Positions 54,331 to 63,914 of a stretch of DNA of 64,000 bases are shown here, in pieces (the stretch's first letter is position 1; every line of letters starts with the position of its first letter). The stretch lies in contig CAVQRB010000002.1 in the NCBI GenBank assembly GCA_963715055.1, positions 532,293-596,292 of the forward strand. The letters run 5' to 3'. This stretch comes from CAVQRB01 sp963715055 (GTDB lineage: Bacteria > Pseudomonadota > Alphaproteobacteria > Rhodobacterales > Rhodobacteraceae). The translations under genes and the position numbers were made by a program. The notes beneath the pieces are model-generated. The model was not told the DNA's origin and ran no database searches. It was given only the letters and a program-made list of their open reading frames with translations.

Positions 54331-54936
54331 ATGACGGGTAGTTCGGAAAATTCGTCGAAACCGACGAATATCGACGATATAGTAGAAAAGATCGAAGCCA
54401 GCGCGCGGCGCATGGAACTTTCGGACCCGGATGAGGGGCTGCCGTTTTTTGACCGCCTCATCAACAGGATCGTCGAGATCATTGGCGCGAGCGTACTCGT
54501 CGGAATTGTGGGCGTGGTCTTTGCCAATGCCACTTCGAGATACCTGTTGAACCACAGCTTCAGCTGGGCGGAGGAAGCCGTGCAAATGGCAATGCCATGG
54601 CTTGCGATGACAGGTGTTTTCCTGTCCGTGCGCCGGGGTACGGTGATCCGTATCGATTTCTTCTTCGAAAAGATTCCGGCACGCATTCAACCCGCCGTCG
54701 CCTACGGCGGGTATGCACTGAACGTCTTCATCCTCGGATTCATGGCATATGTTTCGCTTCAGTTCGTCATGTTCTTTGGCGGCGATGTCGCGCTTTACGC
54801 CAACATTCCCATGGGAGTGTCCACCTCTGCACTGGTCGCCGGCACGGCGGGCGCGGCCATGGCATATCTTGCGGAGTTTTTCCGCGAATGGCGGGCACGA
54901 CAGCGAGACAAAGCCAAAGCGAGTACGAGAACATGA
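54331..54936 (+). CDS. dctQ: TRAP transporter small permease (DctQ)
   Basis: A 201-residue DctQ with a 45-residue acidic cytoplasmic extension and four helices: INRIVEIIGASVLVGIVGVV, FSWAEEAVQMAMPWLAMTGV (with the conserved EE motif), PAVAYGGYALNVFILGFMAY and TSALVAGTAGAAMAYLAEFF. The ATG at 54331 is preferred to the ATG just before it because GGGAGG is only one base from the latter. It overlaps dctM by four bases. Confidence 0.9.
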   Translation: MTGSSENSSKPTNIDDIVEKIEASARRMELSDPDEGLPFFDRLINRIVEIIGASVLVGIVGVVFANATSRYLLNHSFSWAEEAVQMAMPWLAMTGVFLSVRRGTVIRIDFFFEKIPARIQPAVAYGGYALNVFILGFMAYVSLQFVMFFGGDVALYANIPMGVSTSALVAGTAGAAMAYLAEFFREWRARQRDKAKASTRT

Positions 54937-56222
54937 CCCCACTTGCAGGTGCCGGAGTATCCGTGCTGATCCTTTGCGGCTTGCTGATGCTGCGTATCCC
55001 GATGCTGGTATCGGTCGCTGCAGCCGTCTTTTTCAATTACTATTTTTCCAATGCTTGGATGATCACCATGCCGCAGACAATGATGTCCGGTCTCGGCAGG
55101 TTCGTTCTGATCGCCTTGCCGCTCTTCGTACTTGCGGGAGGGCTGATGAATGCCGGTGGGATTTCAGGCAGACTGTTCGAGTTTGCCAGAGCGATCGTGG
55201 GCTCGCTTCGGGGTGGTCTGGCGCATGTGAACGTCATGACCAGTATGTTTTTCGGTGGGATGATTGGTTCCTCCACCGCCGATCTGGCGGGCACCGGGTC
55301 GATCGTTATTCCCGAGATGGAGAAAAATGGCTATCCAGCGGATTTTTCCGCAGCCCTGACAGCGTCTTCGTCCGGGATAGGTCCGATGATCCCGCCCAGT
55401 TCTCCGATGATCCTTTACTCTGCCGTGACCGGCGTGTCGCTCGGCGCACTTTTCCTTGCAGGCGTAATTCCCGGCCTGCTGCTCGCCCTCAGCCAAATGC
55501 TGATCGTGTCGTACTTGGCGCGCAAACGTGGTTGGCTTCCATATGCGGCTTTTTCCATGGAGGAGGTGTTCCGAACGGGAAAGCGCGCGCTGTTGTCCTT
55601 TGGTATGCCTCTCATCATCGTGGGCGGCCTTGTCCTTGGCATCTTCACGCCCTCCGAGGCCGGTGCATTTGCAGTTGTCTATGCGTTGGTCCTTGCGATG
55701 TTCGTGCACCGCGTGTTGGATTTCAAAGGTCTTTATCGGGTGCTGGTGAACGCAGTGCAGATGAGTGGTGAGCTGCTGGTCATTGTCGGACTTTCTTTCG
55801 CGCTCGGGGCAGGACTGTCTAACGCCCGCGTCCCGGAATTCCTTGTCGAACTTATCGATATCATGGTGTTCTACGACAGTGAGTTCCTGCGCATTCTGGC
55901 TCTTGTCACCCTTGCAATTCTTGCAGGTATGATCCTCGATCCGTTGATCCCGGTTCTATTGCCGATCATCCTGCCAACCCTGATCGCATATGACATCGAC
56001 CTCGTCCATTTCGGGGTGCTGATGGTGATAGCGGTGGTGATTGGTCAGGTGACACCGCCGATGGCCATCGCGCTAATCATCGCGGGACGAATAGCGAATG
56101 TCGATCAGATCCGTGTGATGAAGGCGAACACGCCTTTTTTTCTCGGTATTATCGCGTTCATGTTGTTTGCGATCGCTGTACCGGCGGTCGCAACATGGCT
56201 ACCTAACTTCATGCGAAACTAG
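54933..56222 (+). CDS. dctM: TRAP transporter large permease (DctM)
   Basis: A 429-residue, 12-helix DctM that couples sodium to substrate entry. Conserved loops: FGGMIGSSTADLAGTGSIVI, MEKNGYPADFSAALTASSSG, IGPMIPPSSPMILYSAVTGV, GIFTPSEAGAFAVVYALVLA, and VIGQVTPPMAIALIIAGRIA. ATG 54933 overlaps dctQ (ATGA); a longer in-frame opening inside dctQ is not used. Last gene of the transporter operon. Confidence 0.93.
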   Translation: MTPLAGAGVSVLILCGLLMLRIPMLVSVAAAVFFNYYFSNAWMITMPQTMMSGLGRFVLIALPLFVLAGGLMNAGGISGRLFEFARAIVGSLRGGLAHVNVMTSMFFGGMIGSSTADLAGTGSIVIPEMEKNGYPADFSAALTASSSGIGPMIPPSSPMILYSAVTGVSLGALFLAGVIPGLLLALSQMLIVSYLARKRGWLPYAAFSMEEVFRTGKRALLSFGMPLIIVGGLVLGIFTPSEAGAFAVVYALVLAMFVHRVLDFKGLYRVLVNAVQMSGELLVIVGLSFALGAGLSNARVPEFLVELIDIMVFYDSEFLRILALVTLAILAGMILDPLIPVLLPIILPTLIAYDIDLVHFGVLMVIAVVIGQVTPPMAIALIIAGRIANVDQIRVMKANTPFFLGIIAFMLFAIAVPAVATWLPNFMRN

Positions 56223-56525
56223 CGAGGTGGGTACGGCATTGGAAAGGTCTCCAATGGTGGAAAATCATATGAGGAGCGACGCCCGCTATGTGTGCATCCT
56301 CTCCGCAGATCATGAAGGACCATGGGCTGGCGATCAGAGTTCTCCCAACGCTGATCGGTATGCAGGCATCGAGCTAGGAGACACCAGAAGTATGGGCAAA
56401 TTTCTAAACCGCACGGGAGCCTCAGGGGCAGACACACGCGCGTCATCTGTTTTGCGCCACCATTGCAAACTAACGTGCGGGCATTGTGGAGTGTTCTCCG
56501 CCAATCGGCTTGGGGAGACATGCCA
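56223..56525. other. short non-coding stretch
   Basis: About 300 bases between dctM and the beta-propeller gene with no recognisable gene. No clear terminator follows dctM, so read-through into the next gene is possible. Confidence 0.4.
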
Positions 56526-57803
56526 ATGACCGGGTCAGCTGGATACATTATCGTCAGCGGGCGGTGGGATAACAATGTCGCCATAGTGGACGTGGAAAAA
56601 GCGCTACTTCCCGACAACGATGGAACATCGGCGGCTGTCATCTCGCGTCCTCGTGTCACGCCAGATCTTGATCTTGACGGCGATGGCGTGTCGGATGCCC
56701 GTGCCAGCGGCCAGCCCGTCACAGTGGCCGTCGACGCGGCCGGACGCCACGCATATGTCGTCTGCCATTCAGGGGACGCCACCCCGGAGGCGGCAGCAGC
56801 CTATCAGCACGGGCACCCGGGCTTGGTAACGGTTCTGGATGTTGACGCGGCGATAGACCCCGCAAACAACGACGGCCTCGGGGCTGTCGTCGAATTCGTA
56901 TCCACAGGTCGCACCGGGCCGGTGGGCTGTGCTCTCACGCCGGACGGCAGTGCGTTGCTGGTCAATTGCGGAGAAGCGGAAGGAAGCGAAGACGGTGGCG
57001 ACGAGGTGACGGTCATCGATGTGCGCTCCCGCCAGGTATCGGCACGCGCGCAGTTAAGCGTTGATCCGGCCCACCCCGCCAGCAGCCCGAGTGAACATGA
57101 CAGCCCGCACGCAAGCTTCGGCCATTATCCAAATCCAACCGGTATCGTGGTTTCACCGGTGTCCGGAGGGGTCGTATTCGTCGGCAACGGCGGATTCAGC
57201 GATGTGTCTGTTCTGGATCTCAAGGCTGTCCTGTCCGGAGCATCGGATGCAGAGATCAACCGCGTCGCGGTGGAAACCGGACCCTTCGGCATGGCCCTCA
57301 GCCCTGACGGAACCCTGGTCGCTGTTGCGTCGCGCGAGAGCATGTCTCGCGCCTATGAAGGCGGCACTGTCTCGATCATTGATGTGGCGCGCGCAGCAGC
57401 CGGCCGCAGCGATGCCGAAGTCGCGCGGGTTCCTGTCGGTGGAACCGATGACACCGCGAATAGCCGTCCCTTTGGTGTTGCATTTTCGCAGGATGGAAAA
57501 CTGCTGGTTGCTTCATGCTTTCGCACCAATGCCATCTCGATCCTTGAAGTCGACGCAGCCTTGGCAGGTCGGTCGGCCGAGCGGCATCGGCTTTACCCGA
57601 CGGCTCCGGGCGGCGGTTCCTCCCGGCCCAGAGGTATTGCGGTTTGCGGCCGTTATGCCTGCGTAATTGGCGGAGCCAAGGGAGGGTCGGGTAGCAGCAT
57701 TCTCTGGTTGATTGATATCGAGGCTGGCAAGGTATCCGGAACGGTCTGCGAGGTGGGGAATGAGTCCTATTTTCTTGCCGTGGTCCCGCCCGCGCATACA
57801 TGA
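56526..57803 (+). CDS. YncE-like beta-propeller protein
   Basis: A 425-residue protein of repeated beta-propeller blades: YIIVSGRWDNNVAIVDVEKA, TVAVDAAGRHAYVVCHSGDA, TGPVGCALTPDGSALLVNCG, PTGIVVSPVSGGVVFVGNGG, VETGPFGMALSPDGTLVAVA, SRPFGVAFSQDGKLLVASCF, and SSRPRGIAVCGRYACVIGGA. It resembles YncE/lactonase-like repeat proteins. No signal peptide is seen with the start at 56526 (GGGGAG eight bases upstream). Role unknown; its position after the TRAP genes suggests a link to the same substrate. Confidence 0.78.
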   Translation: MTGSAGYIIVSGRWDNNVAIVDVEKALLPDNDGTSAAVISRPRVTPDLDLDGDGVSDARASGQPVTVAVDAAGRHAYVVCHSGDATPEAAAAYQHGHPGLVTVLDVDAAIDPANNDGLGAVVEFVSTGRTGPVGCALTPDGSALLVNCGEAEGSEDGGDEVTVIDVRSRQVSARAQLSVDPAHPASSPSEHDSPHASFGHYPNPTGIVVSPVSGGVVFVGNGGFSDVSVLDLKAVLSGASDAEINRVAVETGPFGMALSPDGTLVAVASRESMSRAYEGGTVSIIDVARAAAGRSDAEVARVPVGGTDDTANSRPFGVAFSQDGKLLVASCFRTNAISILEVDAALAGRSAERHRLYPTAPGGGSSRPRGIAVCGRYACVIGGAKGGSGSSILWLIDIEAGKVSGTVCEVGNESYFLAVVPPAHT

Positions 57804-58236
57804 TTTCAGGCCATAAATGGTTAGGTCATGAAACTCCCTGCAGCCGCAACCAGAGTCCGTTTTACTGGCCGCCTCGCACCGTGGTGTTCAGATCGGTCAG
57901 AGCGAACGGCTTGCTGCATTAGCGAGGGACGCAATTTCAATCCCGCTGCTCCAGGCTCGGAACAGACCGTCGCCGAATTTTGGTGAGTGTCAGCTGTGTC
58001 GCGTTGAGCAGCCGTCCACGACCGGAAATTCGAAGTTTTGGTTTTGAATTACTGCTTTCAAGAGTACCGGACGTTCGTGGAAAATTGGCGAGGGTCCGAC
58101 TTGCGGACAGAGCGGCGTGATGCTGGCGCAGCGAAAATCAACTTGATTGCTTGACCGCATCACGGCATTGCCCGCGGCGGCGCAGCACGATTTCCCGAAA
58201 CCGGACATTCAAATCGTGCAAATGGGCCGAAACCTA
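57804..58236. other. non-coding stretch
   Basis: About 430 bases without a recognised gene or terminator between the beta-propeller gene and the IS110 remnant. Confidence 0.4.
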
Positions 58237-58327
58237 TTCCTGATGGGGTGGATGGCTCCTGCTCCAACCGGCGTCGCAATGCGCCATACTGCAGATGTCC
58301 ATATCTGCTTGTGAGAGGAGCCACCCC
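58237..58327 (+). mobile_element. left flank of the IS110-family remnant
   Basis: GGGGTGGATGGCTCCT at 58237 is the imperfect inverted complement of AGGAGCCACCCC ending at 58327, forming a hairpin-like left end just before the transposase start. The match is 12 bases with a three-base bulge. Confidence 0.5.
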
Positions 58328-59050
58328 ATGCAAGTTACCACAATCGGTTTGGATCTGGCCAAGAACGTTTTTCAGGTTCATGGCATTGCCAAAGATGACA
58401 CCCTTGTCTTCAATCGTCCGCTGCGTCGCGCGCAAGTCCTGGGTTCTTTGCACAGCTGGGGCCTTGCCTCATCGGCATGGAATCTTGCAGCACGGCCCAT
58501 CATTGGGCGCGCGAACTTAGCGCCTTGGGCCATGACGTGCGGCTGATCCCGCCAATGTATGTGAAGCCTTATGTCAAACGCGGTAAATCCGATGCAATTG
58601 ACGCGGCGGCGATTTGCGAAGCCGTGACCCGTCCGACCATGTATTGCCAGACAGGCGATGCTTGCATCGCCGAGAGGGCGCTTTGTCGCGATCAAGACCG
58701 TTGAGCAGCAATCTCTGCTATCCTTGCATCGGGCGCGTGATCTGCTGGTTCGGCAAAGAACACAGCTCATTAACGGCCTGCGTGGCCTGGTCGCTGAGTT
58801 TGGCATTTACATTGCACGTGGCTTAGCCCGCGTGATTGGTTTTGCTGAAGATATTACGCTCGGGGAAGTTCTCGACCTACCTGACATTGCCAATGAGGTG
58901 ATCCGCAATCTGTCCGAGCAACTCATGGCTCTGCATAAGCGTATCCGCTGGTACGAGGAACGGTTGAAGCAGGTCGCTAAAGAAGACGAACGTGTGCGTC
59001 TGCTGCGCACAATCCCAGGCGTCGGTGCCGCCACAACCAGGACACACCGC
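58328..59050 (+). pseudogene. IS110-family transposase, frameshifted, truncated and with a palindromic insertion
   Basis: It begins MQVTTIGLDLAKNVFQVHGI, the RuvC-like DEDD domain start. A one-base shift near 58440 leads to GFFAQLGPCLIGMESCSTAH, then ALGHDVRLIPPMYVKPYVKR, GKSDAIDAAAICEAVTRPTM. A 37-bp palindrome interrupts here (58642-58678), and the gene resumes RFVAIKTVEQQSLLSLHRAR, DLLVRQRTQLINGLRGLVAE, ending with LLRTIPGVGAAT; the C-terminal Tnp_20 part with the Ser is lost. Confidence 0.85.
58642..58678. repeat. palindromic element copy F, inside IS110 transposase
   Basis: TATTGCCAGACAGGCGATGC then TTGCATCGCCGAGAGGG, 37 bp, arms GGCGATGC/GCATCGCC on the complement. It splits VTRPTM from RFVAIKT exactly at a codon boundary. 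Confidence 0.88.
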
Positions 59051-59804
59051 CGAATGGCGCGGGCATAATAGCCCGCATTGCTGATCGGCACCTGGTCTGC
59101 GGAACCCATCAGGGCCAGCGGTCAAGACCGCGCAAACAGGCCGGACACATGACTGCTTCTGGCAAATGCACAAATCTGATCAAATATGTCTTGCTATGCA
59201 GGTGCCATCCACACATGCCGTTCGCTGCGTAGCCTTTCTATGTCTCACATGCGGGACGTAACGGACTTCCTTAAAAAGCAGAGGCGCAATAGGGTCATCA
59301 GCAAAATTTTGTCCAAGCGCCATAGAAAAATCGGAGAAATGTACATGGATTTTACCCTCTGGAAAATGAGCCTTCGACCCGGCTGCGGCTCATTTTCCAG
59401 AGGGTAAGGACATCCGCTCTTTGATTCACGCTAAAGCGGGACCGACTGGAAGTCGGTGGGTTTGCTCCAGAGAGTGGATACCAAAACTCCCTGTTTCCAC
59501 GCAAAATCAGACAGCTACGAGTTGTTCAGGGCGGACGAATGAACCGGAATACGCGCCGTTCGGCAAGGCCCGGCAGGAAGGCAGTGTCAGCCGCTTCCAT
59601 GTCATCGACGACACCGATTTGGCCGGAACCATTCCCTATTTGCCAGCCGGTGGCTGACATAGAACGCGGTAATGCCTCGCTGATGCGCAGTTTACAAACT
59701 GCCAGCTTGTCGTAAAATTCGTAAGGCGTGCCACGCGGGAGGAGCACGGTATAAACCGTGCGCGCGACAGGCTGTCGGATGCGACACCGGATGGGAGGAT
59801 CAGG
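59051..59804. other. non-coding stretch with a long hairpin
   Basis: No recognised gene in about 750 bases. It contains the perfect 21-bp inverted repeat at 59352-59407 and a smaller one near 59440-59457 (ACCGACT/AGTCGGT). A minus-strand frame at 59526-59879 and a plus-strand frame at 59421-59657 match nothing known to me. Confidence 0.45.
59352..59407. repeat. perfect 21-bp inverted repeat
   Basis: The left arm starts TTACCCTCTGGAAAATGAGC (59352-59372) and the right arm (59387-59407) is its exact reverse complement; the loop is TTCGACCCGGCTGC. There is no T-run after either arm. Confidence 0.85.
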
Positions 59805-60098
59805 ATGTGCCAGATTTTTGCCGGGCAGGACCCGGACCGCTATCAACTTGAAACACGCCGAATGCGGCTGAACGGGCAAAGTACCAGCTTTCGGTTGGAA
59901 AAATCATTTTGGGCAATTGTTGACGAACTCGCACTGAACGAAAAGCTAACAACGCCCGGCTTCGTCTCAAAACTGCATTCGGAAGCGCTTGAAATACATG
60001 GTGAAATCACGAACTTCACCTCACTTCTGCGTTGTACTTGCCTACTCCACTGCGAAATGTCTCAAGGTGCGGCAAGCGATCAGTTCGCCGCCGAGTAG
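59805..60098 (+). CDS. ribbon-helix-helix domain protein
   Basis: A 97-residue protein: MCQIFAGQDPDRYQLETRRM, RLNGQSTSFRLEKSFWAIVD, ELALNEKLTTPGFVSKLHSE, ALEIHGEITNFTSLLRCTCL. The central strand RSTSxRLE followed by two helices is the RHH_4 family pattern, small DNA-binding proteins common in alphaproteobacteria. The N-terminal MCQIFAGQDP is typical of the family and supports the start. Targets unknown. Confidence 0.8.
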   Translation: MCQIFAGQDPDRYQLETRRMRLNGQSTSFRLEKSFWAIVDELALNEKLTTPGFVSKLHSEALEIHGEITNFTSLLRCTCLLHCEMSQGAASDQFAAE

Positions 60099-60190
60099 CT
60101 CAAAGTTCCCGGTGTAGTATCCCTTTACTACCCCGCACCATCGCCAGCTTGTTAACCTCTCCGAACCATCAGTAGTGTTCGGAGGATTTA

Positions 60191-60586
60191 ATGGCCAAAG
60201 CCATACACAGTATGATCCGCGTTCTAGACGAGGCGCGGTCGATAGATTTCTATGATCGCGCATTCGGTCTGAAAGTGGCGCAACGCCTCGACTTCGAAAA
60301 GTTCACGCTCGTATATCTCGGAAACGACGAAGCGCCGTTCGAGCTGGAGCTAACGATCAACAAGGGTCGTACAGACCCATACGATCTAGGCGACGGCTAC
60401 GGCCACATCGCCGTTGTGGTTGAAGATCTGGAATCCGAACATGCTCGTTTCGAGGCCGAAGGTTTGAACCCTCGCAAGGTGGTGGAATTTGCGCCGGACG
60501 GCGAAGTGATTGCCAAGTTTTTCTTCGTTCAGGACCCCGACGGGTACGAGATCGAAGTTCTGCAACGCGGCGGCCACTATCAGTAA
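60191..60586 (+). CDS. VOC-family protein, lactoylglutathione lyase-like
   Basis: A 131-residue vicinal-oxygen-chelate protein like glyoxalase I, which isomerises the hemithioacetal of methylglyoxal and glutathione. The expected metal ligands are present: His in MAKAIHSMIRV, Glu in FELELTINKG, His in YGHIAVVVED and Glu in GYEIEVLQRG. The start follows GGAGGATTTA. It is 31 bases upstream of the Tat protein and may be in its operon. Confidence 0.88.
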   Translation: MAKAIHSMIRVLDEARSIDFYDRAFGLKVAQRLDFEKFTLVYLGNDEAPFELELTINKGRTDPYDLGDGYGHIAVVVEDLESEHARFEAEGLNPRKVVEFAPDGEVIAKFFFVQDPDGYEIEVLQRGGHYQ

Positions 60587-60617
60587 GCCGCGCAACCACA
60601 AAAGGGAGGAAGAACAA

Positions 60618-61142
60618 ATGAAAGACACCAACCAAAAAGAGGGCCTAACGCGGCGCGAACTGCTGGCGCGGTCGATGGCCGCCGGCGCCGGTTTCGTCGT
60701 CGGATCTGGATATGTCGCCAGCAAAGATGCGGCGTGGGCAATGGAAACCGCGGCGCTAAAGCCCGAAACGATGGCGACACTGATCCAAATGGCGCGCGAC
60801 ATCTACCCACACGACCATGTCGGCGATGAGTACTATGCCATCGCGGTGAAGGGCTACGACACGACCGACGCCGCGCCGGATATCGAAGCCGGTATCGCCG
60901 GCCTGAATGCCGCTGCGCAGGGCAAAGGCCATGTCGACTATCTGTCCATCGGGTGGGAGCGCGACCGGGTAGAGATCTTGCGCGCCATGGAAGATAGCGC
61001 CTTCTTTCAGCGTATTCGCGGCGGGCTGGTGACGGGGCTCTACAACCAGAAAGCCGTCTGGCCGCTCTTCGGATACGAAGGTGAATCCTACAGCCAAGGC
61101 GGCTATATCGACCGCGGCTTCAACGACATCAACTGGCTTTGA
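60618..61142 (+). CDS. Tat-exported gluconate 2-dehydrogenase subunit 3-like protein
   Basis: A 174-residue protein with a twin-arginine signal (LTRRELLARSMAAGAGFVVG) and the subunit-3 pattern METAALKPETMATLIQMARD, IYPHDHVGDEYYAIAVKGYD and VTGLYNQKAVWPLFGYEGES. It is the small partner and Tat escort of membrane GMC dehydrogenases, which oxidise sugars or alcohols in the periplasm. ATG 60618 follows GGGAGGAAGAAC. The GMC large subunit follows 26 bases later. Confidence 0.85.
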   Translation: MKDTNQKEGLTRRELLARSMAAGAGFVVGSGYVASKDAAWAMETAALKPETMATLIQMARDIYPHDHVGDEYYAIAVKGYDTTDAAPDIEAGIAGLNAAAQGKGHVDYLSIGWERDRVEILRAMEDSAFFQRIRGGLVTGLYNQKAVWPLFGYEGESYSQGGYIDRGFNDINWL

Positions 61143-61168
61143 GCCATAGGCAGTAAGGAGATCAGACT

Positions 61169-62741
61169 ATGGCTGCACCTTTTGACATGAATGACGACAG
61201 CGTTGTCGTCGTGATCGGCACAGGCGCCGGCGGCGGCGTGCTTTCGAACGAACTGGCGCAACGCGGCGTGTCCGTGGTGGCCCTCGAAGCCGGCGGGCGC
61301 TACCTGCCTGAGGATTACATCAACGATGAATGGGAGAGCTTCGGACAGCTGGCATGGCTCGACCCGCGCACCACGTCGGGTGACTGGCGCGTGGCGCGTG
61401 ACTTCTCCGGGTTGCCGGCCTGGATCGTCAAAGCTGTGGGCGGCACTACGACCCACTGGGCCGGCGCCTCGATTCGTTTCCAGGAGCATGAGTGGAAAGC
61501 AAAAACCACCTATGGCGACGTGCAGGGCGCAAACCTGCTGGACTGGCCCATCGACGCCGCCGAAATGGATCCATGGTACACCAAGGCAGAGGACAAGCTG
61601 GGCGTTACCCGCACCGGCGACCGCCCGGGCCTGCCCGGCAATAACAACTACCTCGTCTTCGAAAAAGGCGCCAAGGCGCTTGGCTACAAGGAAGTACATA
61701 CTGGACGGATGGCAATCAATTCGGACGACAAGCGCGACCGGCTGATGTGCCAGCAAACCGGGTTCTGCTTCCAGGGTTGCAAATGGGGGGCCAAATGGTC
61801 CGCCGCCTACACTGATATCCCCGAAGGTGAAGCCACTGGAAATCTGGAGGTGCGCGAGAATGCCCATGTGGCACGCATTCTGCACGATGACACAGGCAAG
61901 GTGACTGGCGTCGAATACTTCGACAAGGAAGGCAACCTGCAAATGCAGAAGGCTCGCATCGTCTGTGTGGCAGGGAACTCGTTCGAAGTCGCCCAGGTTG
62001 CTGCTCAATTCCGCCTCTTCGATGTTCCCCGACGGGCTTGCCAACTCGTCCGGTCAGGTCGGACGCAATTATATGCGCCACATGACCGGCTCAGTTTATG
62101 CCGTGTTCGACAAACCGGTGAAAATGTGGCGCGGCACCACCATGGCCGGCATCATTCAGGATGAGTCGCGACATGACCCATCGCGCGGTTTTGTTGGCGG
62201 GTACGAGCTGGAAACGCTGGCGCTTGGCCTGCCGTTCATGGCTGCGTTCCTTGATCCGGGCGGCTGGGGGCGTGAGTTCACGACTGCTCTGGACAGCTAC
62301 GAAAACATGGCGGGTATGTGGATCGTGGGCGAGGACATGCCGCAGGAAACCAACCGCGTCACCCTCAACCATGATGTCAAAGACCAGTATGGCTTACCCG
62401 TTGTAAACGTGCATTTTGACGATCACCCCAACGATATTGCGATGCGCAACCACGCCTATAGACAAGGCGCGGCGGTTTATGATGCCGTGGGAGCCACACG
62501 CATATTCCCGACACCACCGTATCCATCCACGCACAACCTCGGCACCAACCGGATGTCTGAAAACCCGCGTGATGGTGTCGTCAACAAGTGGGGCCAGACT
62601 CACGACGTGGCGAACCTGTTCATTTCGGATGGCTCCCAATTCACGACTGGTGCCGCGGAGAATCCAACCCTTACGATAGTGGCGTTGGCCATCCGTCAGG
62701 CTGATCATATCGCTACGGAAATGTCAGCCGGTAATATCTGA
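61169..62741 (+). pseudogene. GMC oxidoreductase (gluconate 2-dehydrogenase-like large subunit), frameshifted
   Basis: The first frame runs MAAPFDMNDDSVVVVIGTGA, GGGVLSNELAQRGVSVVALE (FAD GxGxxG), SGLPAWIVKAVGGTTTHWAG and CVAGNSFE; one extra G near 62004 then shifts it. The other frame continues SPRLLLNSASSMFPDGLANS, YMRHMTGSVYAVFDKPVKMW, and the C-terminal domain PPYPSTHNLGTNRMSENPRD, SDGSQFTTGAAENPTLTIVA with the catalytic His/Asn pair. Both halves are otherwise perfect. It is either a recent mutation or a sequencing error. No cytochrome c subunit gene follows. Confidence 0.85.
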
Positions 62742-62765
62742 CCGGGTTGCGATGCACCCGCGACT

Positions 62766-62794
62766 TTTCCGGCGCTCATCAAAAGCGCCGGAAA
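62766..62794. terminator. rho-independent terminator after the GMC gene
   Basis: Perfect 11-bp stem TTTCCGGCGCT (62766-62776) with AGCGCCGGAAA (62784-62794), loop CATCAAA, followed by TTCCCTTT. It lies 24 bases after the GMC stop. Confidence 0.8.
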
Positions 62795-63191
62795 TTCCCT
62801 TTCTGATGGCCAACGCTTTCCGTCTTCCAGTTTTACAACAACAGCAAAAGAATCCACCCTTCAGGCAATTTTGCGAGAAACAGTTTTTTGCTGAAACTAC
62901 TCCAAGTGCAAAGGGGAATTGTGTTTGTCTGCCGTTGGCGGAAATGCCGCGTCAGCTTCTATAATCCTGTAGTCTCGACATTTCACCTTGAGAAATGCTG
63001 CGCTCTCCCCGAACGCCCGCTTTCGGGAAAACCATAACTGAGAGACGAACGCCAGGTTTGGGCCGGTCACGTCGACCAAGGAAAGGCTGCATCTGCGAGG
63101 GTCACGCAATCTGAGGGGGCTGCTTCGGGCTCATCTGACGCTTTCGCTGCGCCGATCGCGAAGGTCCGTTCTTGCCGTTGCATGCCAGCCC
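62795..63191. other. non-coding stretch
   Basis: About 400 bases between the GMC terminator and the end of the minus-strand hypothetical gene; no feature recognised. Confidence 0.4.
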
Positions 63192-63914
63192 TCACTGAAC
63201 GCCCACTGGCCGCATTATGTCGTCGGTGTCCAGTTTCAGTGCACTGCGCCAAAGCGGCGTCTTGAACACGTGGTGCACATGCCTGCCCTCGCGTTCTTCG
63301 CGGGTTTGGACAAGCAATCCGGCCCATTCAAGTGGGCGCAGAACGCAGGAGGAGAACGCAGCCATTTCTCGCCATCCTGCATTATCCCAGTCATGCTCAT
63401 TGCCATAGAACGCGGCGAACAGTGCCCGCTCGGTGATGCCGTGGTCGGCCTCGACGTTGATGACATTCATCCAGACATCCCATTTGCCGAAGGGGCGCTC
63501 CTCAAAGCGGGCGTAGGACGCATGGTCGATCTCGAGAACGAAGAAGGGGATGAGCTCGGTAAACAGCCGCGCTGGTGCCCGTGCCAGCTCCGCACCACGC
63601 TTGGTCAGGCGGAACTCACCTTTGAAGTGCCTGCCCAGGCGCAGGGTGATCAACAGGTAGTGTAACACCTCGAGCGGCGGGAATTCGTACTCATTGATGA
63701 CCTTGTTATAGCGGAACATCTCTTCCGCACCCGAGCCCGGCCAATCGAAGTGCTCGACGGCCCAGTGGACGAAGGCGCGCTTGAACGCTTTCGTCTTGGT
63801 CAACTCGATGGTCCCATGTTCCTGGGCGTACTGCAGCGTCAGCTGCGCCGCGCGCAAGAGCGGCGAATGCGCAAGGTCGGGATGGTCATCGGAAAGGAGG
63901 CGGAAGGTGATCAT
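63192..63914 (-). CDS. conserved-looking hypothetical protein
   Basis: A 240-residue protein, MITFRLLSDDHPDLAHSPLL, then helical segments AAQLTLQYAQEHGTIELTKT, KAFKRAFVHWAVEHFDWPGS, LEVLHYLLITLRLGRHFKGE, FRLTKRGAELARAP, and a C-terminal half with MAAFSSCVLRPLEWAGLLVQ resembling a winged-helix-like block. No family could be named. The start at 63914 is chosen over a frame opening 14 codons upstream because the region between 63914 and 63956 is not protein-like and GGAGGCGGAAGGTG is close upstream. Confidence 0.6.
   Translation of the reverse strand: MITFRLLSDDHPDLAHSPLLRAAQLTLQYAQEHGTIELTKTKAFKRAFVHWAVEHFDWPGSGAEEMFRYNKVINEYEFPPLEVLHYLLITLRLGRHFKGEFRLTKRGAELARAPARLFTELIPFFVLEIDHASYARFEERPFGKWDVWMNVINVEADHGITERALFAAFYGNEHDWDNAGWREMAAFSSCVLRPLEWAGLLVQTREEREGRHVHHVFKTPLWRSALKLDTDDIMRPVGVQ

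Noticed and set aside
59526..59879. A 117-codon minus-strand frame
   Set aside because: It overlaps the start of the RHH protein and shows no known motif.
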